This document shows, one piece after another, positions 25,332 through 34,116 of a stretch of 64,000 bases of DNA. Source of the DNA: Streptomyces sp. MP131-18 (GTDB lineage: Bacteria; Actinomycetota; Actinomycetes; Streptomycetales; Streptomycetaceae); the NCBI RefSeq assembly GCF_001984575.1, contig NZ_LZNS01000001.1, forward strand, positions 3,593,881 to 3,657,880, given 5' to 3'. The position numbers were made by a program, and so were the translations under genes. Positions within the stretch are counted from its first letter, which is position 1. Every line of letters begins with the position of its first letter. The notes below the pieces were generated by a model. It was not told the origin of the DNA. It did not search any database and was given only the letters and a program-made list of their open reading frames with translations.

Positions 25332-26879
25332 TCAGACCAGCCGCACCGGCTTGTCCGCGCGCACCCCGGCGTCGACCAGCCAGTCCCGCAGCGGTCCGGG
25401 GTCGCCGTCGTCAACAAGGCTGTGCACCGGCGCCGACAGGTCGTCCCGGCGTTTCTCACCGTCGGCGAGCAGCACCGGGCCGTCCAGCCAGTCGAGGCCG
25501 GCCGTGGCCTTCGTGGTGTCCGCCGCGGCGCAGCAAACGGCGGCGGACACGTGCTCGATGAGCAGTTCCCTGTCGCTGCGCGGCGGCGCCAGGGGCGGCG
25601 GGAAGGCGGCGCCGGGGGCGGCCGGGTCGGCGCCCACGGCGGCCGGGGCGCGCCGGGCGTCGCACCGGGCGGCGTGTGCGCCGAGTCTGGCGGCGAGTGC
25701 TTCGGTGCCGTCGGCGACGGCGGCGTCCGCCAGCCGCTGGAGGGCGCGGGCCAGCGTGGGCGTCTCGGCGGCGCCGAGGACGTCGAACAGGCGCGCGGCG
25801 CGGTCGCGCCAGATGCGGTCGACGACCTCGTCGGGGTACGCGGTCCAGTCCACGGGGGCCCAGTCGGCGCCGTGGCCGGCGGGCACGCCGTGGAAGAGGC
25901 GGGCGGCGAGCAGGGAGACCGCCTCGTCGACGGCTCCCGGCTCCTCCAGCAGGTCGCACGCGGGGCGTTCGCCGAGCCGCGCGGCGAAGCCGTCGGCGAG
26001 GCGGTCGCGGCGGGACAGCTCGGTGAGGGCGGCGGCCACGCCGGCGTCCAGGCGCCGGGGCCAGCGGCCGACGCGCCAGGCGGGCAGCGCGACGCGGGTC
26101 AGCAGCCGGTCCCAGCCCGCGTACGCGAGGCCGACCTGCTCCTGCGCGAGCGCCCGCGCCCCGTGGTCCACGCCCTGGGCGCGCGCGGCGGCGGCCGCGG
26201 CGACGCCGCGCTCCATCTCGGCGCTGTGCGTCGCCGCGATGCGCAGGAACAGCCGGGCGAGGCGGCCGGCCGAGGCGGTCAGCGGGCGGCGCAGCGGCGA
26301 GACGCCCCGGGCGAGGCCGGCGGCCGCGTCCCAGGCGCGCACACAGCGGCGCGCGGCGGCGATGTCGGGGTGGGCGGCGGGTCCTGTGCCCGCGACGACG
26401 GGCGCGAGGAGGGCCCGCAGCTCGGCGACCCGCATCCACCACAGGAACGGCGAGCCGATGACCAGAACGGGCGCCGCCGTGCCGGGGTGCCCGGGCGGCT
26501 CCTCCAGCCAGCTGTCGCAGTCGGGGGTGAGCGCGATGCCGCCGGGCGCGGGCACGTCGAGCCGCTCCGCGAGATCTCGTATCAGGCCGTGGAGCGCGGG
26601 CGCGGCACGTTCCGGCAGGGGGATCACCGGGGTCACGGCGGGCCGGGCGCGGCAGATCATGATTCCGGTGGTCACGGCGACGGCCGCGACGACGGCCGCG
26701 AGCACGGAGACCGGTGCGCGCAGCGTACCGGCCGCGCCGGGGGCGCCCGAGGCGAACAGCACCACCGTGACGGCGGCCGGGAGCAGCGCGAGCGCCAGCG
26801 CGCTGTTCCGCACCCGGAGCACGGCCAGCGCGTGATCCCGCGCGGAGAGTCCGGCTTTTCGCGCCTTACGCTGCCCCAT
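25332..26879 (-). CDS. Degenerate M48-peptidase-like membrane protein
   Basis: A 515-residue protein with two N-terminal membrane helices (about residues 23-42 and 50-70) and a large cytosolic or peripheral part. The order of elements resembles M48 (HtpX-like) metallopeptidases: membrane hairpin, then VLVIGSPFLWWMRVAELRAL followed by LAPVVAG where active members have the zinc motif LAHELGH. Both zinc histidines and the Glu are missing, so I read it as a catalytically dead relative. The rest is Ala/Arg-rich and unrecognised. ATG 26879 gives MGQRKARKAGLSARDHALAV. Alternative: an unrelated hypothetical membrane protein. Confidence 0.6.
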   Translation of the reverse strand: MGQRKARKAGLSARDHALAVLRVRNSALALALLPAAVTVVLFASGAPGAAGTLRAPVSVLAAVVAAVAVTTGIMICRARPAVTPVIPLPERAAPALHGLIRDLAERLDVPAPGGIALTPDCDSWLEEPPGHPGTAAPVLVIGSPFLWWMRVAELRALLAPVVAGTGPAAHPDIAAARRCVRAWDAAAGLARGVSPLRRPLTASAGRLARLFLRIAATHSAEMERGVAAAAAARAQGVDHGARALAQEQVGLAYAGWDRLLTRVALPAWRVGRWPRRLDAGVAAALTELSRRDRLADGFAARLGERPACDLLEEPGAVDEAVSLLAARLFHGVPAGHGADWAPVDWTAYPDEVVDRIWRDRAARLFDVLGAAETPTLARALQRLADAAVADGTEALAARLGAHAARCDARRAPAAVGADPAAPGAAFPPPLAPPRSDRELLIEHVSAAVCCAAADTTKATAGLDWLDGPVLLADGEKRRDDLSAPVHSLVDDGDPGPLRDWLVDAGVRADKPVRLV

Positions 26880-27066
26880 GCCCTGCCCTCCGCAGTGCGA
26901 CGCCGCTCGGCCTGTCCCCCGCCGTTCCTCCACTGTCGCACCGGTCGCCGGCACCGCAACGTGCGATGCCGCCGATCGCCACGGGGGCGCGTGACCACGT
27001 GGGCGGAAGACGTTGCGCCGCACCCTAGTTGGGCGCGGCGGGCCCGTCAGCAGGTCAGCGGATCGG

Positions 27067-28353
27067 TCACTCGATGGAGGGGCTTTGGGGAGAGGACGGA
27101 ACCGCGGAGGCCGCCTGCGCGGCAATGTCGGTGCGGTGGTGGGAGCCGGCCAGCCGCACCCGGGCGACGGCGCGGTAGGCGAGGGCCCTGGCCTGCGCGA
27201 GATCGGGTCCGGTCGCGGTCAGGGACAGCACCCGGCCGCCCGCGCTCACCACCCGGCCCGCCTCGTCGCGCCGCGTGCCGGCGTGCAGCACGTACGCGCC
27301 GGGGGCGTCCTCGGCGGCGATCTCGTCGAGCCCCTCGACGGGGTCGCCGGTCCTGGGCGCCTCGGGGTAGCCCTCGGCCGCGACCACGACGGTGACGGCG
27401 GCGCCGTCGCTCCAGCGCAGCGGCGGGAAGCTGCCGAGGGTGCCGGTGGCGGCGGCGTGCAGCAGCCCGGCCGGCGGGGTGAGCAGCCGGGCCAGCACGG
27501 CCTGGGTCTCCGGGTCGCCGAACCTGGCGTTGAACTCGACGACCCGCACCCCGCGGGAGGTCAGGGCGAGTCCGGCGTAGAGCAGGCCGGAGAACGGGGT
27601 GCCGCGGCGGCGCAGCTCATCGACGGTGGGCCTGAGCACGGTGTCGAGGACCTCGTCGGTCAGCTTCGGATCGGCCCAGGGCAGCGGGGAGTAGGCGCCC
27701 ATCCCGCCGGTGTTGGGCCCCTCGTCGCCGTCGCGGGCCCGCTTGAAGTCCTGCGCGGGCTGGAGCGGCACGACGGTCTCGCCGTCGGTGACGGCGAACA
27801 GGGAGACCTCGGGGCCGTCGAGGAACTCCTCGATGACGACCCGCTCGCAGGAACGGGCGTGCGCGCGGGCGTGCGCCAGGTCCTCGGTGACGACGACGCC
27901 CTTGCCCGCGGCCAGGCCGTCGTCCTTGACGACGTAGGGCGGGCCGAAGGCGTCGAGCGCCGCGTCGGCTTCCCCGGGGGTGGTGCAGACGTGGGCGCGG
28001 GCGGTCGGCACCCCGGCCGCGGCCATGATCTCCTTGGCGAACGCCTTGCTGCCCTCCAGGCGCGCGGCCTGTGCGGAAGGACCGAAGACAGGGATGCCCG
28101 CGGCGCGCACCGCGTCCGCGACGCCGGCGACCAGCGGGGCCTCGGGGCCGACGACGACGAGGTCCGCCCCGAGCCGGGCGGCAAGCTCCGCGACCTCGGG
28201 GCCGTTCACCGCGTCGACCGGGTGCGGTTCCGCCACCTCCGCCGTCCCGGCGTTGCCCGGCGCGCAGTGCAGCTCGGTGACGTCGGGGTCCTGGGAGAGG
28301 GCGTGGCACAGGGCATGTTCGCGGGCGCCGCCGCCGATGACAAGGATTCTCAC
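27067..28353 (-). CDS. purD: Phosphoribosylamine-glycine ligase (GAR synthetase)
   Basis: ATP-grasp enzyme that joins phosphoribosylamine and glycine in step two of purine synthesis. 428 residues. Signatures are the N-terminal [29 protein letters not shown] of the ATP-grasp and [11 protein letters not shown] for metal binding. GTG start at 28353 gives VRILVIGGG; the ribosome site is weak. Transcribed alone, opposite the SLATT-type gene. Confidence 0.96.
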   Translation of the reverse strand: MRILVIGGGAREHALCHALSQDPDVTELHCAPGNAGTAEVAEPHPVDAVNGPEVAELAARLGADLVVVGPEAPLVAGVADAVRAAGIPVFGPSAQAARLEGSKAFAKEIMAAAGVPTARAHVCTTPGEADAALDAFGPPYVVKDDGLAAGKGVVVTEDLAHARAHARSCERVVIEEFLDGPEVSLFAVTDGETVVPLQPAQDFKRARDGDEGPNTGGMGAYSPLPWADPKLTDEVLDTVLRPTVDELRRRGTPFSGLLYAGLALTSRGVRVVEFNARFGDPETQAVLARLLTPPAGLLHAAATGTLGSFPPLRWSDGAAVTVVVAAEGYPEAPRTGDPVEGLDEIAAEDAPGAYVLHAGTRRDEAGRVVSAGGRVLSLTATGPDLAQARALAYRAVARVRLAGSHHRTDIAAQAASAVPSSPQSPSIE

Positions 28354-28560
28354 GGGGCCCAAGAGTAGGCCCTGTCCGCCGCCCACTCTTTCGGGTGAGG
28401 GGTGGTCCGCGGGGTCCCGGCCGTGCCGCCCGCGGGTGGCGGGAACGCGGCCCGGCGCGCCGTTCCCCGCCGGGGAACGGCGGCGGGGCGGCGGCGCGGA
28501 AGGCACTAGAAAGGCTTTCCCGGCCCGGGGTGCGGGCCTGTCGTGGGGAGTGTGAGGGTG

Positions 28561-29217
28561 GTGAGTCTGCCCGAGATGTCCGGGGGAACGGTCGCGGCCG
28601 ACCGGCTGGCGGAGCTGTATGCCTGCGCCGAGGCGGACGCGGCGCGGACCGCGGACTGGTATCTGGCCGCCCGGGTGTGGAAGCGCCGCACGGCGTGGCT
28701 GCTGCGCTGCGGCACGTTCGCGGGGGCGGCGGGCGGCGCGGTGCTGCCGCTGGTGGGCGTGGCGGGCCGCTTCGGCTGCCTGTCGCTGCTCGGCGCGGTG
28801 GCCGCTCTGGCCTGCGACCGGTACCTGGGGCTGACGTCCGGGTGGATGCGGGACGTGGCGACGGCGCAGGCGGTGCGGGAACGGCTGGCGGTCCTGCGGT
28901 ACGACTGGGCGGCGGAGGGGCTGCGGGACGGGCTGGCGGAGGAGGCGGCGGAGCGGCGGCTCGGCGTGCTGCGGCGGTTCTCCGAGGACGTGACGGAGCT
29001 GGTGCGGGCGGAAACGGCGGACTGGATGCGGGAGTTCCACCCGTACGGCCGGGTGTCCGCGGGTGGGCAGCGGCGGGTCCCGGCCGCCGGCCGGGACGGC
29101 GGCCGGGACGGCGGCCGGTCGGAGGCGGACACAGCGCTCAGGGCCCGCTTCCTGGCGGACCGGACAGGCATGCGGCCGGGGATGCCCAGGCAGCGACCGC
29201 CGGAGAGCGGCGGGTGA
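28561..29217 (+). CDS. SLATT-type two-helix membrane protein
   Basis: A 218-residue protein with the SLATT layout: a charged N-terminal helix with a [18 protein letters not shown] motif, two close membrane helices ([18 protein letters not shown] and [18 protein letters not shown]), then a long cytosolic coil. SLATT proteins are proposed pore-forming effectors linked to nucleotide-signal (SMODS/SLOG) systems, but no such partner is nearby, and this locus looks like core genome, so a housekeeping role is equally possible. GTG 28561 has GGGGAG at good spacing; GTG 28543 and ATG 28576 are alternatives. [11 protein letters not shown] repeat lies near the C-terminus. Confidence 0.75.
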   Translation: MSLPEMSGGTVAADRLAELYACAEADAARTADWYLAARVWKRRTAWLLRCGTFAGAAGGAVLPLVGVAGRFGCLSLLGAVAALACDRYLGLTSGWMRDVATAQAVRERLAVLRYDWAAEGLRDGLAEEAAERRLGVLRRFSEDVTELVRAETADWMREFHPYGRVSAGGQRRVPAAGRDGGRDGGRSEADTALRARFLADRTGMRPGMPRQRPPESGG

Positions 29218-29449
29218 TCCGGCGCGGGTGCGGCGCGGGACGAGGGCCGACGGCAGGAGCGGCACGGACACCGGGCCGGGCCGGTACGGACACCGCGGGA
29301 ACGGCGCGGGCCGGGGCGCGGCCGGCGGGTGCGCCGTGGCGCACCCGCCGACTCGGCCGAGGACGGTCGTGGAGCCGCCGCGGCACGCATCCCGGGCCGG
29401 ACGCGGCACGGCGGCGGGTGACCCCCGCCCGGGGAGGGCGGATGCGGGG

Positions 29450-30100
29450 TCAGCTGAAGACGATCATGGACCCCTGGGCGAGGCTCCGGGTCGCCGCGGC
29501 GTGCAGGCCGAGCCAGACGTGGCGTTCTCTGGCGAACGGGCCCTCGCCGTATCCGGGCAGAGCGGCCGGCTCCTCCAGGCTGGTGGGGCGCGACGGCGGG
29601 TCGGGGGCGGGCGGCGGGTTGACCGGGTTGATGTCGAGTACGGGGGCCACCAGCTCCAGCTCGCGCAGCAGGCCGTGGCTCGACCCGAGCGGGCCGCCGC
29701 CGGCCAGCAGCGACTCGTTGACCAGCGGGTGCGGGAAGTCGACCGGCACGTAGGCGCCCGCGTGGTCGAAGTGCCACACGAGGTGCGCCTGCTGGGCGCT
29801 CGCCTCGAACATTTCGAGCAGCTGCTGGTAGTCACCGTCCAGCTCGTCGGCGGGCGAGACCGGCAGGCCGCTCAGCTGGAGCAGGTAGGCGCGGCGCAGC
29901 AGGTGCAGGGCCGCGTAGTCGAAGCCGGCGATGGGGGCCACCGAGCCGGACATGCCGGGGACGTAGCCGTACACCGGGACCGGGGGCAGCCCGGCCTCGG
30001 CCAGGGCCCGGTCGTACTCGGCGAGCTCGTCGGCGAAAGGGTTGTCGGGGCTGTGGCACAGCACATCGACGAGGGGGACCAGCCACAGGTCACAGGCCAC
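29450..30100 (-). CDS. Conserved hypothetical protein
   Basis: A 216-residue soluble protein I cannot place in a named family. It starts [20 protein letters not shown] and contains [20 protein letters not shown], a His/Asp/Trp-rich stretch that could bind a ligand. The GTG at 30100 begins at the conserved-looking part. A GTG at 30160 overlaps the GntR stop (GTGA) and would add 20 residues, so translational coupling to the regulator is possible. Same strand as the GntR gene, hence probably one operon. Confidence 0.75.
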   Translation of the reverse strand: MACDLWLVPLVDVLCHSPDNPFADELAEYDRALAEAGLPPVPVYGYVPGMSGSVAPIAGFDYAALHLLRRAYLLQLSGLPVSPADELDGDYQQLLEMFEASAQQAHLVWHFDHAGAYVPVDFPHPLVNESLLAGGGPLGSSHGLLRELELVAPVLDINPVNPPPAPDPPSRPTSLEEPAALPGYGEGPFARERHVWLGLHAAATRSLAQGSMIVFS

Positions 30101-30156
30101 GTAACGGCTTTCTCTCGAACGGTTGCGTACCGCCAGCGTAGGGCCTGGAAGGGCGG

Positions 30157-30816
30157 TCACGCCCCGGCCAGTTGAGCGGCGAGTTCAAGTGCGTGGGAGC
30201 GGTGGGCCTGCAGCAGGCGGCCGGTCTCGGCGGCGTCCTGCCGTTCGACGGCGTCGGCCAGTTCGAGGTGGCCGGACCAGAGCCGCCCGGCGAGGCCGGG
30301 CTGCCGGCGCAGGCGGGGCACGGTGAACGCCCAGCAGGCGACGCGCAGCCGGTCGAGGAACTCGCCGATGTGGGGGTTGCCGAGCAGCGCGTCGAGTTCG
30401 CGCCAGAAGCGCAGGTCGTAGGCGATGAGGATGTCCAGGTCACCGGCCAGGGCGGCCTGCCTGGCCGCGGCGGCGCGGCGACGGATGGAGGTGAACGCCT
30501 CGGGTACCGCCTCGCGCAGGCTTAACCCCGGGTCGGCGTGCAGTATCCCGTCGCTGACGAGCCGCTGGGCTTCGACCATGTGCCGGTAGTCGGTCAGCGA
30601 GAAGCGCCGGATGCGGAAGCCGCGGTGCTGTTCGACCTCGAGCAGGCCCTGGGCCGAGAGGTCCACCAGGGCTTCGCGCACCGGCGTGGCCGAGACGCCG
30701 TACTGTTCGGCGATCTCGCGCACGGTGAACTCGCCGCCGGGGGCCAGCCGCCCGGCGAGTATTTCCTCCCGAAGAGCGTCGGCCAGTTGTTCGCGCAAGG
30801 TGCTGCGTTGAATCAC
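30157..30816 (-). CDS. GntR (FadR-type) transcriptional regulator, with a TTA codon
   Basis: A 219-residue regulator. The N-terminal winged helix is ADALREEILAGRLAPGGEF followed by TVREIAEQYGVSATPVREAL, and the helical FCD ligand-binding domain follows (DLRFWRELDALLGNPHI). GTG start 30816. Codon 98 (bases 30525-30523) is TTA, the rare leucine codon read by the bldA tRNA in streptomycetes, so its translation should be developmentally limited. It is divergent from the PfpI-MarR operon across a perfect inverted repeat (30840-30880), which is its likely operator. Confidence 0.92.
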   Translation of the reverse strand: MIQRSTLREQLADALREEILAGRLAPGGEFTVREIAEQYGVSATPVREALVDLSAQGLLEVEQHRGFRIRRFSLTDYRHMVEAQRLVSDGILHADPGLSLREAVPEAFTSIRRRAAAARQAALAGDLDILIAYDLRFWRELDALLGNPHIGEFLDRLRVACWAFTVPRLRRQPGLAGRLWSGHLELADAVERQDAAETGRLLQAHRSHALELAAQLAGA

Positions 30817-30839
30817 GGCGGTCCAGCCTAGACCCCTTC

Positions 30840-30880
30840 CATTGACAGCATACCGCTTATACGACAGTATGCTGTCAATG
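30840..30880. promoter_or_regulatory. Perfect 14-bp inverted repeat, probable operator
   Basis: CATTGACAGCATAC (30840-30853) and its exact complement GTATGCTGTCAATG (30867-30880) are separated by 13 bases, in the gap between the divergent GntR and PfpI genes. Each arm contains TTGACA, so the repeat overlaps -35-like elements for both directions. Most likely binding site of the GntR protein. Confidence 0.65.
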
Positions 30881-30940
30881 ATGACGGGAAGAGACGCGCG
30901 CAGAGACGGGCGCAGAGACGGGCGGAGACCGGAGGACACC

Positions 30941-31537
30941 ATGCGGAAGACCGTGCATCTGGCCGTGTACGACACGCTCGCCGACTGGGAAACCGGGCAC
31001 GCCACGGCCGAGCTGACCAGGCGCGGCCACCGGGTGGTGTCGGTGGCCGCGACGGACGCGCCGGTCACCACCGTCGGCGGCCTGCGCATCCTGCCGGACA
31101 CCACGCTGGATCTGCTGCGCCCCGAGGACAGCGCCCTGCTGATCCTGCCGGGCGCCGACCTGTGGCTGACCGGGGACGCGCTGGCGCCGTTCGCCCGCGC
31201 GGCCCGCGCCTTCCTCGACGCCGGGGTGCCCGTCGCCGCGATCTGCGGGGCGGCGTTCGGCCTGGCGCGGGCCGGGCTGCTCGACGGCCGCGCGCACACC
31301 GGCGCCGACCGGCAGGTGCTCGACGCCAGCGGCTACGCGGGCGGCTCGCGCTACCTGGACGCGGACGCGGTGACCGACGGCGACCTCATCACCGCTGGGC
31401 CCACGGACCCGGAGGCGTTCGCCCGCGAGATCTTCGCCAGGCTCGGCGTCTTCGAGCCGCACGTGCTCGACGCCTGGTTCCGGTTGTTCGCGCACTCCGA
31501 CGCGTCCGCCTACCCGACGGTGGCGGCGGCCGGATGA
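30941..31537 (+). CDS. DJ-1/PfpI family protein
   Basis: A 198-residue class I glutamine-amidotransferase-like protein. The nucleophile elbow is VAAICGAAFGLARAGLL, with Cys in the ICGAA turn; LLILPGADLW and the late AREIFARLGVF match PfpI/DJ-1. Members act as glyoxalases, deglycases or chaperones; which one here is unknown. ATG 30941 has GGAGG 5 bases upstream. Its stop overlaps the MarR start (ATGA). Short GCAGAGACGGGC repeats precede the ribosome site. Confidence 0.9.
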   Translation: MRKTVHLAVYDTLADWETGHATAELTRRGHRVVSVAATDAPVTTVGGLRILPDTTLDLLRPEDSALLILPGADLWLTGDALAPFARAARAFLDAGVPVAAICGAAFGLARAGLLDGRAHTGADRQVLDASGYAGGSRYLDADAVTDGDLITAGPTDPEAFAREIFARLGVFEPHVLDAWFRLFAHSDASAYPTVAAAG

Positions 31538-32028
31538 GCGGAACGGAGCGGCCCGCCGGCCCGGCGGACCCCGCGGAGCCCGCGGACCCGGCGCTGCTCT
31601 CGGGCAGTGCGCTGGCGGTCTTCCGCCTCAACGGCCAGTTCCTCGCCGCCGCGGAGCGCATGGCGCGCCCCGCGGGGCTGACCGCGGCGTGGTGGCAGGT
31701 GCTCGGCGCCGTGCTGCGCGAGCCGCTGCCGGTCGCCGGGATCGCGCGGGCCATGGGCATCACCCGGCAGAGCGTGCAGCGCATCGCCGACCTGCTGGTC
31801 GGGCGCGGCCTCGCCGAGTACCGGCAGAACCCGGCGCACCGCAGGGCCAAGCTGCTCGCGCCGACCGCGGAAGGACGCGCCGCGGTCGCGCGCGTCGGGC
31901 CCGCGCACACGGAGTTCGCCGCGCGACTCGGCGAAGCGCTCGGCGGGCCGGAGGAGTTCCGCTACGTGCTCGCGGTGCTCACCCGGCTGTCCGAGGTCAT
32001 GGACGGACTGCCGGACACCCGCGGCTGA
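31534..32028 (+). CDS. MarR family regulator
   Basis: A 164-residue winged-helix regulator: GLTAAWWQVLGAVLREPLPV, the recognition helix in ARAMGITRQSVQRIADLLVG, and the wing with AEYRQNPAHRRAKLLAPT. Overlaps the PfpI gene by 4 bases, so the two are coupled; such pairs often respond to oxidants or electrophiles, which is an inference here. Confidence 0.92.
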   Translation: MSGTERPAGPADPAEPADPALLSGSALAVFRLNGQFLAAAERMARPAGLTAAWWQVLGAVLREPLPVAGIARAMGITRQSVQRIADLLVGRGLAEYRQNPAHRRAKLLAPTAEGRAAVARVGPAHTEFAARLGEALGGPEEFRYVLAVLTRLSEVMDGLPDTRG

Positions 32029-32201
32029 CCGCGCGCGGGCGAGAACCGTTCGCGGGGACCGCGCGTCCTCAACACTGCGGCGGCCGGACCGGCGGCGTCC
32101 GGGCCCGGCGCACGGGCCGCGGCACACGGGGACCCGGCCGCGGCCGGTTGACCTATCCTGCCTGCGACCTGATCACGCCTTCCGGGGGAGGAAAAGCGCG
32201 C

Positions 32202-34007
32202 ATGAGACCGCTGGAGCCGGAGGACCCGCAGGCCATCGGCGGTTACCGGCTGCTCGGCCGGCTCGGCGAGGGCGGGATGGGGCAGGTCTACCTCGCCCGT
32301 TCACAGCGCGGCAGGACGGTGGCCGTCAAGACCATCCAGCCGGCCCTGGCCAGGGAGCGCGCCTTCCGGGAGCGCTTCGCGCAGGAGATCGCCACCGCCC
32401 GCCGGGTGGGCGGTGAGTGGACCGCGCCCGTGCTGGACGCCGACACCGAGGGCCGGGTGCCGTGGGTCGCCACCGGGTACATCGCCGGGCCCACCCTGCA
32501 CCGGGTGGTGGCCGAGGACTACGGCCCGCTGCCGGAGCGGTCCCTGACGTTCCTCGCCAGGGGCCTGGTCCTGGCACTGCGCGATATCCACACCACCGGG
32601 CTCGTGCACCGCGACCTCAAACCGTCGAACGTCATGATCACGATCGAGGGGCCGCGCGTCATCGACTTCGGCATCGCCCGCGCCCTGGACGCGGTCACCT
32701 CGGGCGGGCTGACCCGCACCGGGGCGGTCATCGGCTCGCCCGGCTTCATGTCCCCCGAGCAGGTGCGCGGCGCGCGGCTGACGACGGCGAGCGACATCTT
32801 CTGCCTCGGCGCCGTGCTGGCCTACGCGGCCACCGGCCGACTCCCGTTCGGCACCGCGGACAGCGGCGGCCACGCCCTGATGTTCCGCATCGTGGAAGAG
32901 GACCCGGCGCTCGACGGCATTCCCGACGCTCTCCTCGGCCTCGTCGGCGACTGCCTGGACAAGGACCCGGAACGACGCCCAGGCATCCCCGAGTTGCTGG
33001 AGCGCACCGGGACCGCCGCCGAGGCGGAGCCCTGGCTGCCCGCCGAGGTGCTGGCGCAGCTCGGCCGGCACGCCGTGGCCCTGCTGGACAGCGAGGACCC
33101 GGCCGCCGCGGCCGGCCCGCCCGCGCCCCCGACCGCGCCGCCGCGCCCCGGCGGGGCGCCGGCCCACATCACCGCGGGCGCCCCCACCGCGCACCCCCTC
33201 ACGTACACCGCACCGGCGTACGCGCCCGGCGCGGCGCCCGTCCGCACTCCGCCGCCGGCGCACGCACCCGGCGCGCACACACCGCCGCCGTGGCGGACGC
33301 CGCCGCCGCCCGGCCACGCCTGGCCCGCGCCCGGCCCGGCCGTGCCGCAGGGGCCGCCGCCGGAGCCGCGGCGGGCGAGCGCCCTGGCGAACGCCCTGAC
33401 CTGGCTGTTCGCCGTCATGGCCCTGCTCGTCGTGGTCACGCTCGTGGTCCACCTGCAACTGCTCGGCGACCTGCGCGAGGAGCGGAAAGCCGACCCGTAT
33501 CTCCTCTTCTCCTCCGTGGCGGACGCCGCCGAGGGGAGCAAGACCACGCTCGACGTGCTGACCACGCTCGTCGGCCTGCTCCAAATCGCGATCTTCGTCG
33601 TCTGGCTGATCTGGTTCCGGCGGATGCGCTGCAACGCGGAGGCGTTCGCGCCCGGCCGCATCCGCTACCGGCCGAACCGGGCCGTCATCTTCTGGTTCGT
33701 CCCCTTCGCCAACCTCGCGCTGCCCAAGCAGATCGCCGACGACATCTGGCGGGCCTCGCACCCGCTGCCGCACCCCGCCGTCGGCCTCGTCAACACCTGG
33801 TGGACGCTGCTGCTGGGCTGGATCGTGTACGGCATCGTCGTGAGCGGCGACCCGTGGCACGAGGCGGACGACTGGGACGAGGCCGTGACGCGGGGGAACC
33901 TGGGGGCCGTGGAGCAGGTGCTGTGCCTCGCCGCCGCCCTGGCCGCCGTGGTGTTCCTGAGGCGGCTGACCACCATGCAGCACAACCGGCTCACCGGGCC
34001 GAGATGA
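32202..34007 (+). CDS. Membrane Ser/Thr protein kinase with C-terminal DUF4328-like domain
   Basis: A 601-residue Hanks-type kinase, the first of three tandem paralogues. The kinase domain (residues 14-270) has glycine loop GEGGMGQV, catalytic Lys43 in VAVKT, HRDLKPSNV, DFGIARAL and GSPGFMSPEQ. A Pro/Ala-rich linker (about 300-390) follows, then about five hydrophobic segments (near 397, 453, 495, 533 and 573) forming a DUF4328-like membrane domain with FRRMRCNAEAFAPGRIRYRP. The ATG at 32202 follows GGGGGAGG. Unlike its neighbours it has no extracellular sensor, so any signal must be sensed in the membrane. Confidence 0.93.
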   Translation: MRPLEPEDPQAIGGYRLLGRLGEGGMGQVYLARSQRGRTVAVKTIQPALARERAFRERFAQEIATARRVGGEWTAPVLDADTEGRVPWVATGYIAGPTLHRVVAEDYGPLPERSLTFLARGLVLALRDIHTTGLVHRDLKPSNVMITIEGPRVIDFGIARALDAVTSGGLTRTGAVIGSPGFMSPEQVRGARLTTASDIFCLGAVLAYAATGRLPFGTADSGGHALMFRIVEEDPALDGIPDALLGLVGDCLDKDPERRPGIPELLERTGTAAEAEPWLPAEVLAQLGRHAVALLDSEDPAAAAGPPAPPTAPPRPGGAPAHITAGAPTAHPLTYTAPAYAPGAAPVRTPPPAHAPGAHTPPPWRTPPPPGHAWPAPGPAVPQGPPPEPRRASALANALTWLFAVMALLVVVTLVVHLQLLGDLREERKADPYLLFSSVADAAEGSKTTLDVLTTLVGLLQIAIFVVWLIWFRRMRCNAEAFAPGRIRYRPNRAVIFWFVPFANLALPKQIADDIWRASHPLPHPAVGLVNTWWTLLLGWIVYGIVVSGDPWHEADDWDEAVTRGNLGAVEQVLCLAAALAAVVFLRRLTTMQHNRLTGPR

Positions 34008-34116
34008 ACGCGCGTGGCCGCCGCACCGGCGGCTCTGACCCGCATACGCGCCCACCGCGTTCACCTCTATCCTCGGTGAGACAACCACGTGAAACAATCG
34101 GGGGAGTCTGTTCCGT

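Noticed and set aside
34084..34097. parS-like sequence CAACCACGTGAAAC
   Set aside because: Only 10 of 14 positions match, with one half-site destroyed; likely chance.
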